DNA of 29,250 nt from Clostridiales bacterium UBA3259 (GTDB lineage Bacteria > Bacillota_A > Clostridia > Oscillospirales > Oscillospiraceae), in assembly GCA_002362625.1 (NCBI GenBank), contig DEUP01000046.1, forward strand, positions 1 through 29,250, written 5' to 3'. Positions 17,124 through 24,587 of this stretch are shown piece by piece (the stretch's first letter is position 1; every line of letters starts with the position of its first letter). Position numbers and translations under genes: made by a program. Below the pieces are notes generated by a model. That model had not been told where the DNA came from. It was given only the letters and a program-made list of their open reading frames with translations, and did no database searches.

Positions 17124-19118
17124 TCAATCCCCGCACTCTGCCAGGTAGGTATTCCGCCGCAGCAGCGCAGTGTCGCATTTGTGGCAGGTGTAGTCCTCCC
17201 GGAGAAAGTCCTGGGTACGCGCCTCCCCGCTGCCGCAGCGGCTGCAGGCGGGAATGGTAACCACCTTATCCTCAAAAATCCAAAAGCCGGAGCTGGAACT
17301 GGTGATGCTGCCCCAGGTGTGACAGTCATCCTTGTGGGAAGAAATCCGCCCGTAGTTATAGATGTTGGAATCCCGGACCTGAATCCTGCCGTCCTCCAGA
17401 AGCTTCTCCAAAACAATGTAATGGCCGCCTCTCGTCCAGTAGCCCTTATTCTGAAGGCAGACCACAATCTGCCCTTCCTCCAGGGCCGCCTTGGCTACGG
17501 TCGGCTCATAGGTCTTCTCCCGGAGATAAAAGCCCAGGACAGGCGGCTCGTTTTGGAAAATCGCCCCATCGGTGCCATTGACAAAGCTGTATTTTCCGTA
17601 CCGGGCGCACATTTCCGGAGGTGTCAGCTCATCATCGGCAAAGTAGGTGGCTGCCATGGCCATGGTGGTAATGCCGCAGCCGTTGGTGCGGATGGGATAC
17701 CCGCCGTACATGGTTTTCGGATAGTCCTGCTGCAAGTACAGCGGAACCTCCGGGAACCGCTCATGGCCAATGTCCGGGTAGAGAATATCGCTCAGGGAGA
17801 CGCTGCCCGTTCCCTCTGACAGGGCAATCGCGCTGTAGTCCACCTCCATGGGGTAGACGCCCCGGGCCAGGGTGAGGATATCCGCCTGTTCCGCCTCCAT
17901 GGCGGCCTGCTCTGCCTCCGCCTGAGCTATGGACTGGCTTCCCCCATAGTAGAGCACATGGACACCGTAGTCGGAGCGGAAAATCACCGTGTCTCCTTCC
18001 GCCCGGTCGTCAGAGAAGCACCAGGCATCCATCTCTTCCATCAGCTGCCCCTGCCGGATTCCGTGATAGGCGCCGCCGTCCAGGGTGGTGCCCGCGTCCT
18101 GGGAATACTTCCGGGCCATGGCGGCAAAGGTGGCCTCGGTGGGCTTGTTGGAGGCCTTTGCCCAATCCGCCAGCAGGGCCTCCGCCCGTTCCAAACAAGC
18201 CGTCCACTGCTCCTGCGTACAGCTGACCCTGCCGTCAGAGGCCACGCTGACGTCGTCCCCCTGGGGAATCAGCAGCATGTGCCGCAAATCCACCAGCCGT
18301 TCCTGAGCAGGCGCCTGCTCTTCCTCTTCTGTTTCTTCAGGCTCTATGTAATAGGTAAGGTTGGTAAAGTACATATAGCCCCGGTTATAGCTTTCCACAA
18401 CCGCCTCCAGCGCCTCCAGGGAGGTGCCGAAGGATTCCCGGGCCATGGCTTCGGCGCCTGCGTACCCCTTCTCACCCGCCAGAGCTTCCAGGGTTTCCGG
18501 GATGGCGTCCAGGTAGGCCTGATGCAGGGTGTTGGGCTGGAAGGCCTTCTGGTAGCGGTAGAGGTATTTTGTGGCGGGCATGCCTGTCATATACTCTTCG
18601 TAATTGTCCAGGTTGGGCTGGTAGGCCTCCTCCACCGGAAGCCCCTCCGCGTCTCCCTGCAGGATCAGGGCCTGGGCGCTGTGCCAGGTATTCAGGGCGC
18701 GGCGGAGGAAAAACTGCTGCCAGGTGGCAACGGTGCCGTCGATCTCGCACACCTGGGTATCCAGGGGGCGGCTCAGGTCCGGCATTGTTTCCTCACCGGA
18801 CTGGCAGTACTGGGCAACCTCTGCCCAGTAGTAGGCGGAAAGCTGGTCATTGGTCAGCACTGTGTCCCCAATCCGGGCCGCCGGGGTTACGCTGTCCGGC
18901 TGACCGGTATAGCTGCCCTTGCAGGTCACGTCGCCGGGGTTTCCGTCGGCGGGAATGGTAGCGGGCACGGCAGGCTCTGTGGTCTGCTCTGTGGTCTGCT
19001 GCGTCACAGGAGGCAGTGTGAAATTGGGCTGCGTCTCCACAGGCTTTTTCACGCAGCCGGCGAACATCCCCGCCAGGATTCCGGCAGTGAGAATGCCGGC
19101 CAATATACGCTTGTTCAT
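17124..19118 (-). CDS. Lipoprotein fusing parvulin PPIase, C39-like peptidase and zinc ribbon
   Basis: This is a 664-residue exported protein. A signal peptide ends at the lipobox 'MFAGC' (Cys22), and a Thr/Pro-rich tether spans about 30-60. A SurA/PrsA-like helical region precedes a parvulin-type prolyl isomerase domain (about 277-392), with 'LRHMLLIP', 'MARKYSQDAGTTLDGGAYHG' and 'SDYGVHVLYYGG'. The next domain is C39-like: Cys481 in 'RTNGCGITTMAMAATYF', His566 in 'RGGHYIVLE' and Asp583 in 'VRDSNIYN' are the expected papain-like triad. Two CxxC pairs (625/628 and 645/648) form a C-terminal zinc ribbon. GGGAGA precedes the start. The combination suggests a surface protein involved in folding or processing of exported peptides. 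The substrate is unknown. Confidence 0.85.
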   Translation of the reverse strand: MNKRILAGILTAGILAGMFAGCVKKPVETQPNFTLPPVTQQTTEQTTEPAVPATIPADGNPGDVTCKGSYTGQPDSVTPAARIGDTVLTNDQLSAYYWAEVAQYCQSGEETMPDLSRPLDTQVCEIDGTVATWQQFFLRRALNTWHSAQALILQGDAEGLPVEEAYQPNLDNYEEYMTGMPATKYLYRYQKAFQPNTLHQAYLDAIPETLEALAGEKGYAGAEAMARESFGTSLEALEAVVESYNRGYMYFTNLTYYIEPEETEEEEQAPAQERLVDLRHMLLIPQGDDVSVASDGRVSCTQEQWTACLERAEALLADWAKASNKPTEATFAAMARKYSQDAGTTLDGGAYHGIRQGQLMEEMDAWCFSDDRAEGDTVIFRSDYGVHVLYYGGSQSIAQAEAEQAAMEAEQADILTLARGVYPMEVDYSAIALSEGTGSVSLSDILYPDIGHERFPEVPLYLQQDYPKTMYGGYPIRTNGCGITTMAMAATYFADDELTPPEMCARYGKYSFVNGTDGAIFQNEPPVLGFYLREKTYEPTVAKAALEEGQIVVCLQNKGYWTRGGHYIVLEKLLEDGRIQVRDSNIYNYGRISSHKDDCHTWGSITSSSSGFWIFEDKVVTIPACSRCGSGEARTQDFLREDYTCHKCDTALLRRNTYLAECGD

Positions 19119-19271
19119 GGTATTCTCCCTTCTGTCTAAAAAACGGACATTTCAAGATATGATATCATAAAATGGCCGGAATGTACAGCAAATTATCCTT
19201 TACATCTCCTTAAGAATTTGATAATTTATAGAGACAGAACTTTTTCTGTATCCAAAAAGGCGGTGAACCAA

Positions 19272-19787
19272 TTGAACGTTAAAAAAATAGTGACGCTGGC
19301 CCTGCTTTCCGCCATTGCCCTGACCATTTTCATGGTGGAGGCTCAAATTCCGGCTCTGGTGCCCATTCCCGGCGTGAAGCTGGGACTTGCCAATATTGTG
19401 ACCGTCTTCACCGTCTTCGCCCTGGGAGGTAAGGAGGGCGCGGCGGTGCTGGCCGTCAGGATCTTCCTGGGAGCGGTTTTCGCCGGAAATTTCAGCACCA
19501 TTTTCTATTCCGCCGCCGGCGGCGGCTGCGCCATTGCCGTGACCATCCTGCTTCGGAAGATTCTCACCAAAAAGCAGCTTTGGGTGGCGGGCTGCCTCGG
19601 GGCTGTGGCCCACTCCATCGGGCAGATGGCCGCGGCCATTCTGCTCACCGGAACCCCGGGTCTATTGGTGTATCTTCCGGTGATGGTGGCCGTCAGCATT
19701 GTTACGGGGCTTTTTACGGGGCTGTGCGCCCAGCTTCTGATCAGCCGAAGCGCTGTCTGGAGGTTTATTTCCGGCGGGAAAACGTGA
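19272..19787 (+). CDS. Gx transporter / heptaprenyl diphosphate synthase component I-like membrane protein
   Basis: This 171-residue membrane protein has four to five hydrophobic segments. 'IPALVPIPGVKLGLANIVTV' and 'GFxxRIFLGAVFAG'-like stretches are typical of the Gx transporter/HepI family (often annotated as heptaprenyl diphosphate synthase component I), which is related to ECF-type small-molecule transporters. True synthase activity is doubtful. A TTG at 19218 would give a longer product but lacks a ribosome binding site. AAGGCGGTGA (19257-19266), one mismatch from the ideal, sits 5 nt before the TTG at 19272, so that start is chosen. No partner gene is adjacent. Confidence 0.85.
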   Translation: MNVKKIVTLALLSAIALTIFMVEAQIPALVPIPGVKLGLANIVTVFTVFALGGKEGAAVLAVRIFLGAVFAGNFSTIFYSAAGGGCAIAVTILLRKILTKKQLWVAGCLGAVAHSIGQMAAAILLTGTPGLLVYLPVMVAVSIVTGLFTGLCAQLLISRSAVWRFISGGKT

Positions 19788-19790
19788 GAA

Positions 19791-19817
19791 GATCCCGAAG
19801 CGGCAGGCTTCGGGATC
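19791..19817. terminator. Hairpin after the Gx transporter gene
   Basis: GATCCCGAAGC (19791-19801) and GCTTCGGGATC (19807-19817) form a perfect 11-bp stem, 4 bp past the stop codon. No strong T-run follows in either direction. Confidence 0.6.
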
Positions 19818-19825
19818 CAAATATA

Positions 19826-19933
19826 TTATGCCAGGATCGCTTTCTTCCGTTTCAGCAGCCAGTCTGTCCGTTCCCAGACAATTGCCCCAAGGGAGCCGCG
19901 AACCGGCACCGAGTGTACCGGGAAACGCGACAT
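19826..19933 (-). CDS. Possible 35-residue basic peptide
   Basis: ATG at 19933 to TAA at 19828-19826 encodes 35 residues ending in a basic stretch (LLKRKKAILA). It lies in frame with the preceding 28-codon ORF and is separated from it only by TGA TTC. A GC-rich hairpin (19901-19919 on the other strand) covers its first codons. No family was recognised and its own ribosome binding site is weak. It could equally be non-coding. Confidence 0.25.
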   Translation of the reverse strand: MSRFPVHSVPVRGSLGAIVWERTDWLLKRKKAILA

Positions 19934-19936
19934 GAA

Positions 19937-20023
19937 TCAACACCACAAAAAGGATGCCGCCATTTTGGCGCACTCCATAGACTGGTTACGCTGGCCCTTT
20001 TGCAGCACGGCGGGCATGGCCAT
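19937..20023 (-). CDS. Possible 28-residue peptide with in-frame continuation
   Basis: ATG at 20023 is preceded by AAGGGGGA and by a good leftward promoter (20043-20071). It encodes 28 residues ending in 'FLWC' followed by TGA (19939-19937). The frame then continues open for 36 more codons. No family was recognised. The promoter, ribosome binding site and downstream hairpin are the evidence that this is expressed. Confidence 0.3.
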   Translation of the reverse strand: MAMPAVLQKGQRNQSMECAKMAASFLWC

Positions 20024-20042
20024 TCCCCCTTCGCTTTTTATC

Positions 20043-20071
20043 ATCATACCCTATTCTCTCATAAAAAACAA
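20043..20071 (-). promoter_or_regulatory. Leftward promoter in the mrnC upstream gap
   Basis: Read leftward, TTGTTT (20071-20066), 17 bp and TATGAT (20048-20043). It has no annotated gene downstream except the tiny ORFs at 20023-19826. Confidence 0.45.
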
Positions 20072-20084
20072 GTCCATGTCTTGA

Positions 20085-20160
20085 GAACCTCTGATGAAAT
20101 CGGCAAGAGCTGACAGCAAAAGATTCCCTGCTCAGCCGCAGACGATTTATTCAGAGGTTC
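20085..20160. repeat. 76-bp imperfect palindrome, MITE-like
   Basis: Two 18-bp arms (20085-20102 and 20143-20160; GAACCTCTGA..AAATCG and its complement) match at 16 of 18 positions around a 40-bp centre. No target duplication is obvious. Size and shape suit a miniature inverted-repeat element or the ends of a lost insertion sequence. It sits 16 bp before the mrnC promoter. Confidence 0.6.
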
Positions 20161-20176
20161 CCTTGGTATGAGGTGC

Positions 20177-20205
20177 TTTACATCCCCAAAGAAATCTGGT
20201 ATCCT
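20177..20205 (+). promoter_or_regulatory. Promoter of mrnC-rlmD
   Basis: TTTACA (20177-20182), 17 bp and TATCCT (20200-20205), about 48 bp before the mrnC start. Confidence 0.6.
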
Positions 20206-20252
20206 ATATGTAAAAAGGGACGTATCCCCATTTCGAAAAGCTGAGGTTTCAT

Positions 20253-20666
20253 ATGGAAAACTATTTTAAAATGAATTTGCCCAAGGGCGAGATCGACGCC
20301 ATTTCCAATCTGGGCCTGGCCCACATGGGAGACTGCGTCTTTGAAATTCTCTGCCGGGGCTATCTGTGCGCCAAGGGCGGCAAAAACGTGGGGAATCTCC
20401 ATCGGGACACCATCCACATGGTGCAGGCCACCGCCCAGGCCAAATTTGTGGACAAGCTCCTGCCCCTGCTGACCCAGGAGGAGCTAAGCTACTACCGCCG
20501 CGGCAGGAACGCCCACGTCCACGCCGTTCCAAAATCCGCCACGCCCCTGGAATACGCCAAGGCCACAGGCCTGGAAGCCCTGTTCGGCGCGCTGTACCTG
20601 GCAGGGAAGACGGACCGGATTAATTCACTGTTCCGCGCCGTTATGGAGGAAGACCATGCTGGTTAA
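20253..20666 (+). CDS. mrnC: Mini-ribonuclease III
   Basis: This RNase III-like enzyme lacks the double-stranded RNA-binding domain and matures the 23S rRNA ends in Firmicutes. The 137-residue product is a single RNase III catalytic domain: 'LGLAHMGDCVFEILCRGYLC' carries the first acidic site, 'YYRRGRNAHVHAVPKSATPLEYAKATGLEALFGALYLAG' the conserved second half. The length is typical. GAGG at 20243-20246 supports the start. It overlaps rlmD by 11 nt, so two 23S rRNA-directed enzymes are translationally coupled. This is a sensible functional pairing. Confidence 0.94.
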   Translation: MENYFKMNLPKGEIDAISNLGLAHMGDCVFEILCRGYLCAKGGKNVGNLHRDTIHMVQATAQAKFVDKLLPLLTQEELSYYRRGRNAHVHAVPKSATPLEYAKATGLEALFGALYLAGKTDRINSLFRAVMEEDHAG

Positions 20667-22005
20667 AAATCAGATTTACGAGGCCGTCATCACGGACTAT
20701 ACCGCCGAAGGCCAGGGCGTGGCCCATATTGAGGGCTGCGCCGTATTCATTCCCAATGCCATCGCCGGAGAACGGGTGCGCTTGCGCATTGAAAAGGCCC
20801 AGAAGACCTGGGCGGCAGGAAAAATCGTCACCCTTTTGGAAAAATCTTCCCATCGGGTGAATCGGGAGTGTCCCGTTGCCAAGCTCTGCGGCGGCTGCGA
20901 CTTCTGGCACATGGACTACGAAGAGGAGACCCGGCTGAAAGCGGAGCGGGTCAGAACCTGCCTGAACCGGATCGGCGGAGAGGCCCTGGAGGCGGTGCCC
21001 ATTCTCGCCGCCCCCACCTGCTATGGCTATCGGAACAAGGCCCAGTATCCGGTATCCGTCAAAAAGGGAAGGGCCTGCGCCGGTTTCTTCCGGGCAGGCA
21101 CCCATGATGTGGTGGAAATGGAGCGGTGCCGGATCCTGCCGGAGGAGTCTGACGCTGTTAAGGACATTGTGATAGGTTATGTAAACCAGTTTCACATTTC
21201 CGTCTACGATGAAGCTGCCCATAAGGGCCTTCTGCGGCATATCTACGTCCGCCGGGGCGCGGTGTCCGGGGAGGTTCTGGTGTGCCTGGTGGTAAACGGG
21301 GACAAACTGCCCAGGGCGGAAATTCTCATTGACCGCTTAAAGCAGGTAACGGGCTTTGCCACTCTGGTGCTCTCTGTCAATGAAAAGAGGGGGAACGCCG
21401 TACTGGGCGATCGTTTCATCACCCTCTATGGCCCCGGCTATATTGAGGATACCCTCTGCGGTCTGACCTTTCGCCTATCGCCCCGTTCCTTCTATCAGGT
21501 CAACCATACCCAGGCCCAGCGGCTGTATGAGCTGGCCGTCTCCCAGGCGGGGATTACCAGGTCGGACACGGTGCTGGATCTTTACTGCGGCGTAGGCACC
21601 ATCACCCTGATTATGGCAAAAGCCGCGGGAAGGGTCATCGGTGTGGAGGTAATCCCCCAGGCGGTGGCGGATGCCAGGGACAACGCCGCCCGCAATGGCA
21701 TCGGGAACGCGGAATTCCTCTGTGGGGACGCGGGAGAGGCGGCGCTGAAGCTGGAGGCCCGGGGCGTACATCCCGACGTGGTTGTGGTGGATCCGCCCCG
21801 GAAGGGGCTGAACGCCGATGCCATTGAGGCCATCGGGCGTATGGCTCCCCGGCGGCTGGTATATGTGTCCTGTGATCCGGCCACCCTGGCCCGGGACGTA
21901 GCGCTGCTGAGGCAGCGGGGCTATAAGCTGCAAAACGCCTGTGCGGCGGATCTTTTTCCAAGGTGCGCCCATGTGGAAAGTATCTGTTGTTTAGTACGGG
22001 AATAG
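20656..22005 (+). CDS. rlmD: 23S rRNA (uracil-C5) methyltransferase, RlmD/RlmCD type
   Basis: This SAM-dependent m5U methyltransferase acts on 23S rRNA. The 449-residue protein begins with a TRAM RNA-binding domain (about 1-60). It then has the iron-sulfur cysteines ('CPVAKLCGGCDFWH' plus a later Cys in 'MERCRIL'). The C-terminal methyltransferase domain has 'VLDLYCGVGTITL' (SAM motif I), 'VVVDPPRKGL' and the catalytic 'YVSCDPATLARD'. Firmicute homologues often act on two uridines (RlmCD); which site is used here cannot be read from sequence. It overlaps mrnC and ends at the border of the integrase island. Confidence 0.94.
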   Translation: MLVKNQIYEAVITDYTAEGQGVAHIEGCAVFIPNAIAGERVRLRIEKAQKTWAAGKIVTLLEKSSHRVNRECPVAKLCGGCDFWHMDYEEETRLKAERVRTCLNRIGGEALEAVPILAAPTCYGYRNKAQYPVSVKKGRACAGFFRAGTHDVVEMERCRILPEESDAVKDIVIGYVNQFHISVYDEAAHKGLLRHIYVRRGAVSGEVLVCLVVNGDKLPRAEILIDRLKQVTGFATLVLSVNEKRGNAVLGDRFITLYGPGYIEDTLCGLTFRLSPRSFYQVNHTQAQRLYELAVSQAGITRSDTVLDLYCGVGTITLIMAKAAGRVIGVEVIPQAVADARDNAARNGIGNAEFLCGDAGEAALKLEARGVHPDVVVVDPPRKGLNADAIEAIGRMAPRRLVYVSCDPATLARDVALLRQRGYKLQNACAADLFPRCAHVESICCLVRE

Positions 22006-22134
22006 GTCTGCAATACGGAAGAAAACAAGCAGTTATTGACCATATTTCAGTTTGATTTGTTCGGAGTTTAGAAAACGATTTTGTATATTTCCACCCGTTT
22101 TCCACCCAAAAACAAGATTTTCGCTTTGAACTGC

Positions 22135-22182
22135 AAAAAGGCATTGAACACGCTGAACTATTAGCGTATTCGATGCCTTTTC
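22135..22182. terminator. Bidirectional terminator between rlmD and integrase
   Basis: AAAAGGCAT..GAA.ACGCT (22136-22154) pairs with AGCGT..TTC.ATGCCTTTT (22163-22182). A/T runs flank both ends, so it can stop both converging genes. Confidence 0.85.
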
Positions 22183-22200
22183 TTCTGCTGTTATGGACTG

Positions 22201-23475
22201 TCAACAAGTCTTTCGCTCTGCGAACTTTTCAAAGATGGCAACCGATTCTTCACCCATTTTATCCGTGTTGTGAACATAGGTCTGAAGGGTGGTTGTTATA
22301 TCGCTATGCCCCAATCGTGCCTGAACATTCTTTACATTGGCACCACCTTCAATCAGCATGGTTGCGTGGGTGTGTCTGAGGGAATGATAATCAAAGCCTA
22401 TCTTCAGTTCGTGGTGGATTATCCGGGAAGCATACTTGAAGGAATCTGTGGAAGTATACTGTCCGTTTTCTGCAATGCAAATCAGCCGGGTTCGGGGGAG
22501 GTCATAGCCCACGCATTTCTGAATAGGGACGATTCTATACATATCGTTCCCCTTTTCGTCCAATTCCTTCTTCAGAACATGGACGGTGTAAAATTCGCCG
22601 TATTTGAGTTCGTTTTTCTGCTGGGCAAGCTTTTCAGCTTTCAGGGCTTCATACAGGGCTTGACCAAAGGGAACGGTTCTGTTTGAACCCTCTGTTTTGG
22701 TTGTGGCAAAGTACCAAGACGAACGCATTTCCTTTTTGCCCTTCTTTTCCACAACCTTTCTGACCTCTGCCCCGAAATTCCGCTTTAACACCTGTTTGTT
22801 GACCGTAAGTGTGCGGTTCTCAAGGTCTATATCGTCCCATGTCAAAGCAAAGGCTTCAGAGATACGCAGCCCCGTATAGAACCCAACCATGAGGGGGATA
22901 TAATACCGGGTGTTCTGAAAGCGTTCCTTTATCTGCTCCCATTCATCCAAAGTCAGTATGATTCTTTGCCGGGGCTTTCGCTCCACTTTGGGCAGACGAA
23001 CCAGCTTCATAGGATTTTGATTGATGTAGTGCAGGGGTTCAACAGCATAGTCCAGCGCAGCGGAAAAGGTTGTGAGAATGCCCATGATATGACTTTTGGA
23101 ATAGCCCCGTATCTTCAGGTCATTGGCGTATTCCTGAAGGATTGTCGGGTTGATTGCTTTCAGCGCATACTTGCCGAATTTGGGCTTAATATGGTTTTCC
23201 ATGATTTGCAGATACCCAACTTGGGTATTGTATTTCAGATTCAGCTTGCAATACAGGTCGTACCATTGGTCAAGGTAATCAGCAACGGAAATCTTTGTGG
23301 GTTCAAAGACCAACCCGGCGTTGTTGTATTCGTTGATTGCAGCAGCAAGGGCGGCTTCAGCTTCCTTTTTCGTCTTACCACCGACACGCTCTATTTTCTG
23401 TCGTTTGCCGTCCACCTTTGCGGTATCAAAGTAGTAATACCACTTTGACCCCTTTTTTCTTACTCCACCAGTCAT
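22201..23475 (-). CDS. Tyrosine site-specific integrase, Tn916/phage type
   Basis: This recombinase integrates and excises the element. The 424-residue protein has an N-terminal AP2-like arm-binding domain (about 1-50), a core-binding domain (about 60-160) and a catalytic domain. All active-site residues are present: Arg204 ('TGLRISEA'), Lys260 ('TTKTEG'), His364 and Arg367 ('HSLRHTHATML'), His390 ('LGHSDI') and nucleophile Tyr400 ('LQTYVH'). It therefore looks intact. The start at 23475 is favoured by AAGGACGG just upstream; an earlier ATG at 23541 lacks a site. The paired TTCCACCC motifs at 22089-22107 could be arm sites. Confidence 0.93.
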   Translation of the reverse strand: MTGGVRKKGSKWYYYFDTAKVDGKRQKIERVGGKTKKEAEAALAAAINEYNNAGLVFEPTKISVADYLDQWYDLYCKLNLKYNTQVGYLQIMENHIKPKFGKYALKAINPTILQEYANDLKIRGYSKSHIMGILTTFSAALDYAVEPLHYINQNPMKLVRLPKVERKPRQRIILTLDEWEQIKERFQNTRYYIPLMVGFYTGLRISEAFALTWDDIDLENRTLTVNKQVLKRNFGAEVRKVVEKKGKKEMRSSWYFATTKTEGSNRTVPFGQALYEALKAEKLAQQKNELKYGEFYTVHVLKKELDEKGNDMYRIVPIQKCVGYDLPRTRLICIAENGQYTSTDSFKYASRIIHHELKIGFDYHSLRHTHATMLIEGGANVKNVQARLGHSDITTTLQTYVHNTDKMGEESVAIFEKFAERKTC

Positions 23476-23576
23476 ATTTTTCCGTCCTTTCACAGTTGAT
23501 TTTAGGCGGCGAAATGATATAATGGAAATTGCATAGTCCAAATCATTTCACCTATGGTTTGGTTATTCATCCCCAA

Positions 23577-23608
23577 GACCCCTTGACCGTTGCAGCGGTT
23601 GAGGGGTC
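23577..23608. other. Hairpin upstream of the integrase gene
   Basis: GACCCCT..ACCG and CGGT..AGGGGTC pair around TTGCAG, with two internal mismatch positions. No T-run follows. It lies between the repressor terminator and the integrase start and could regulate integrase expression or be part of an attachment site. Confidence 0.4.
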
Positions 23609-23612
23609 AACA

Positions 23613-23670
23613 AAAAAACACCCATTCAGTCAAGCCCCCCGGAAGGGACTATGATTGAATGGGTGTTTTT
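23613..23670. terminator. Terminator after the repressor gene
   Basis: AACACCCATTCA and TGAATGGGTGTT pair around a 30-nt loop that contains CCCCCCGGAAGGG. The T/A runs on both sides make it bidirectional. It begins 2 bp after the repressor stop codon. Confidence 0.8.
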
Positions 23671-23671
23671 G

Positions 23672-24070
23672 TTATTCTTCAGGGGGAAATTCTAAATATT
23701 TGGGCTGTTCGGTCAAATCAGCAATATATTCTGCTGCTTTCCGTCTGCCCGTATCATTCAAGGAAAGAAAATCAGTAAACACTTTGAAAACAGCTTCACC
23801 ATAGGCAGAATCCACAGCACCCAAGGCAGATAATTCATTGCGTATCTGTTTGACATCTACTGTTGCATCCCAGTAATCAAAGCCCATAATGTCAAATGGC
23901 GTGACTTCAAGTGCTGCCGCAATGCGTTCAACCTGTTTAATATTTGGTTTGAACTTATCATGTTCCCACCGGCTAATTGTTTCAACAGCAATCCCGGTTT
24001 TTTGCTTCAGTTCTTCTTGACTGACTTTCTTTTCTTTTCTGATACGCTTAATATTTTGTCCTATTGTCAT
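23672..24070 (-). CDS. XRE-family repressor (CI-like)
   Basis: This 132-residue protein has an N-terminal Cro/C1 helix-turn-helix (about 3-58: 'GQNIKRIRKEKKVSQEELKQKTGIAVETISRWEHDKFKP'). A short helical C-terminus lacks any LexA-type peptidase domain, so it would not self-cleave in response to DNA damage. An upstream in-frame ATG at 24124 would run through the promoter; the ATG at 24070 with GGTGGT upstream is chosen. It diverges from a small Cro-like gene across an array of matching operators, so it is the likely element repressor. Confidence 0.88.
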   Translation of the reverse strand: MTIGQNIKRIRKEKKVSQEELKQKTGIAVETISRWEHDKFKPNIKQVERIAAALEVTPFDIMGFDYWDATVDVKQIRNELSALGAVDSAYGEAVFKVFTDFLSLNDTGRRKAAEYIADLTEQPKYLEFPPEE

Positions 24071-24090
24071 GTTACCACCACCATGCACCC

Positions 24091-24120
24091 ATTCTATCAC
24101 ACAGTGTTGATACATGACAA
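24091..24120 (-). promoter_or_regulatory. Repressor promoter
   Basis: Read leftward, TTGTCA (24120-24115), 18 bp and TAGAAT (24096-24091), leaving a very short leader of about 14 nt. A partial operator, TTGATACATGACAA (24107-24120), overlaps the -35. Confidence 0.6.
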
Positions 24121-24215
24121 GCATGAATTGACTTTTATATCAATTTCACGAAAGCAATATTGACATAAATATCAAGTTATGGTATAGTTATAGCACAACT
24201 TGATTTTTAAGTCAA
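24107..24215. promoter_or_regulatory. Operator array between divergent regulators
   Basis: Three sites fit TTGA-N8-TCAA exactly: 24128-24143, 24160-24175 and 24200-24215. A fourth, imperfect site is at 24107-24120. The second site coincides with the -35 of the rightward promoter and the third lies just past its start point. This is the layout of a lysogeny-type switch. Confidence 0.75.
24160..24188 (+). promoter_or_regulatory. Rightward promoter of the Cro-like gene
   Basis: Consensus TTGACA (24160-24165), 17 bp and TATAGT (24183-24188). Operator 24160-24175 covers the -35. Confidence 0.85.
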
Positions 24216-24244
24216 GTAATATCTTGATGTGAAGGTGAACAAAA

Positions 24245-24445
24245 ATGAAAATTGACAGCACAAAAGTTGAACTTGCGCTTGCAAATGAATGTATCTTGAT
24301 GAAAGAACTATGTCAGCGGGCAGAGATTACCCCTATTTCATTGAAAAGAATCCTTGCAGGTACAGTAAATCCCCGTCCTGCAACCGTGGGTAAGATTGCA
24401 CGGGCTTTGAATGTTAATGTTCAAGAAATCATTATGGAGGATTGA
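24245..24445 (+). CDS. Small XRE-family (Cro-like) regulator
   Basis: This 66-residue single-domain helix-turn-helix protein ('LCQRAEITPISLKRILAGTVNPRPATVGKIARALNV') is of the short Cro/C1 type found at the start of early operons in phages and integrative elements. GAAGGTGA supplies the ribosome binding site. It is driven by a consensus promoter under the operator array, so it should be expressed when the repressor at 23672-24070 is absent. It might act as an antirepressor or, in some elements, as an excision factor; sequence does not decide. Confidence 0.85.
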   Translation: MKIDSTKVELALANECILMKELCQRAEITPISLKRILAGTVNPRPATVGKIARALNVNVQEIIMED

Positions 24446-24452
24446 AAGAAGA

Positions 24453-24587
24453 ATGGATTTCACAAAAGAAATCGGTTCGGTTCTCTTCGACGGTTATTGG
24501 AAGGGCGGCGCAAATGGAGACCCCAAAGCCCGTCAAGGCAAATCCGAACCAAAGTCATATGATGAAGCAGTCCAGCAGTTCCCCTAA
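24453..24587 (+). CDS. 44-residue hypothetical protein downstream of Cro-like gene
   Basis: The ORF starts 7 bp after the Cro-like stop codon, with a weak AAAGAAG ribosome binding site. It encodes 44 residues beginning 'MDFTKEIGSVLFDGYWKGG'. The family was not recognised. Position and spacing suggest co-transcription with the Cro-like gene. It ends at the approximate right border of the element, so it may be either a genuine small protein or the 5' remnant of a larger early gene cut by deletion. Confidence 0.45.
   Translation: MDFTKEIGSVLFDGYWKGGANGDPKARQGKSEPKSYDEAVQQFP

Noticed and set aside
19218..19271. N-terminal extension of the Gx transporter from a TTG at 19218
   Set aside because: No ribosome binding site at 19218, while a near-perfect one precedes the TTG at 19272.
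22088..22107. Two TTCCACCC repeats as a start of a CRISPR or iteron array
   Set aside because: Only two units with a 3-bp gap; at most integrase arm sites. No CRISPR array occurs in the window.
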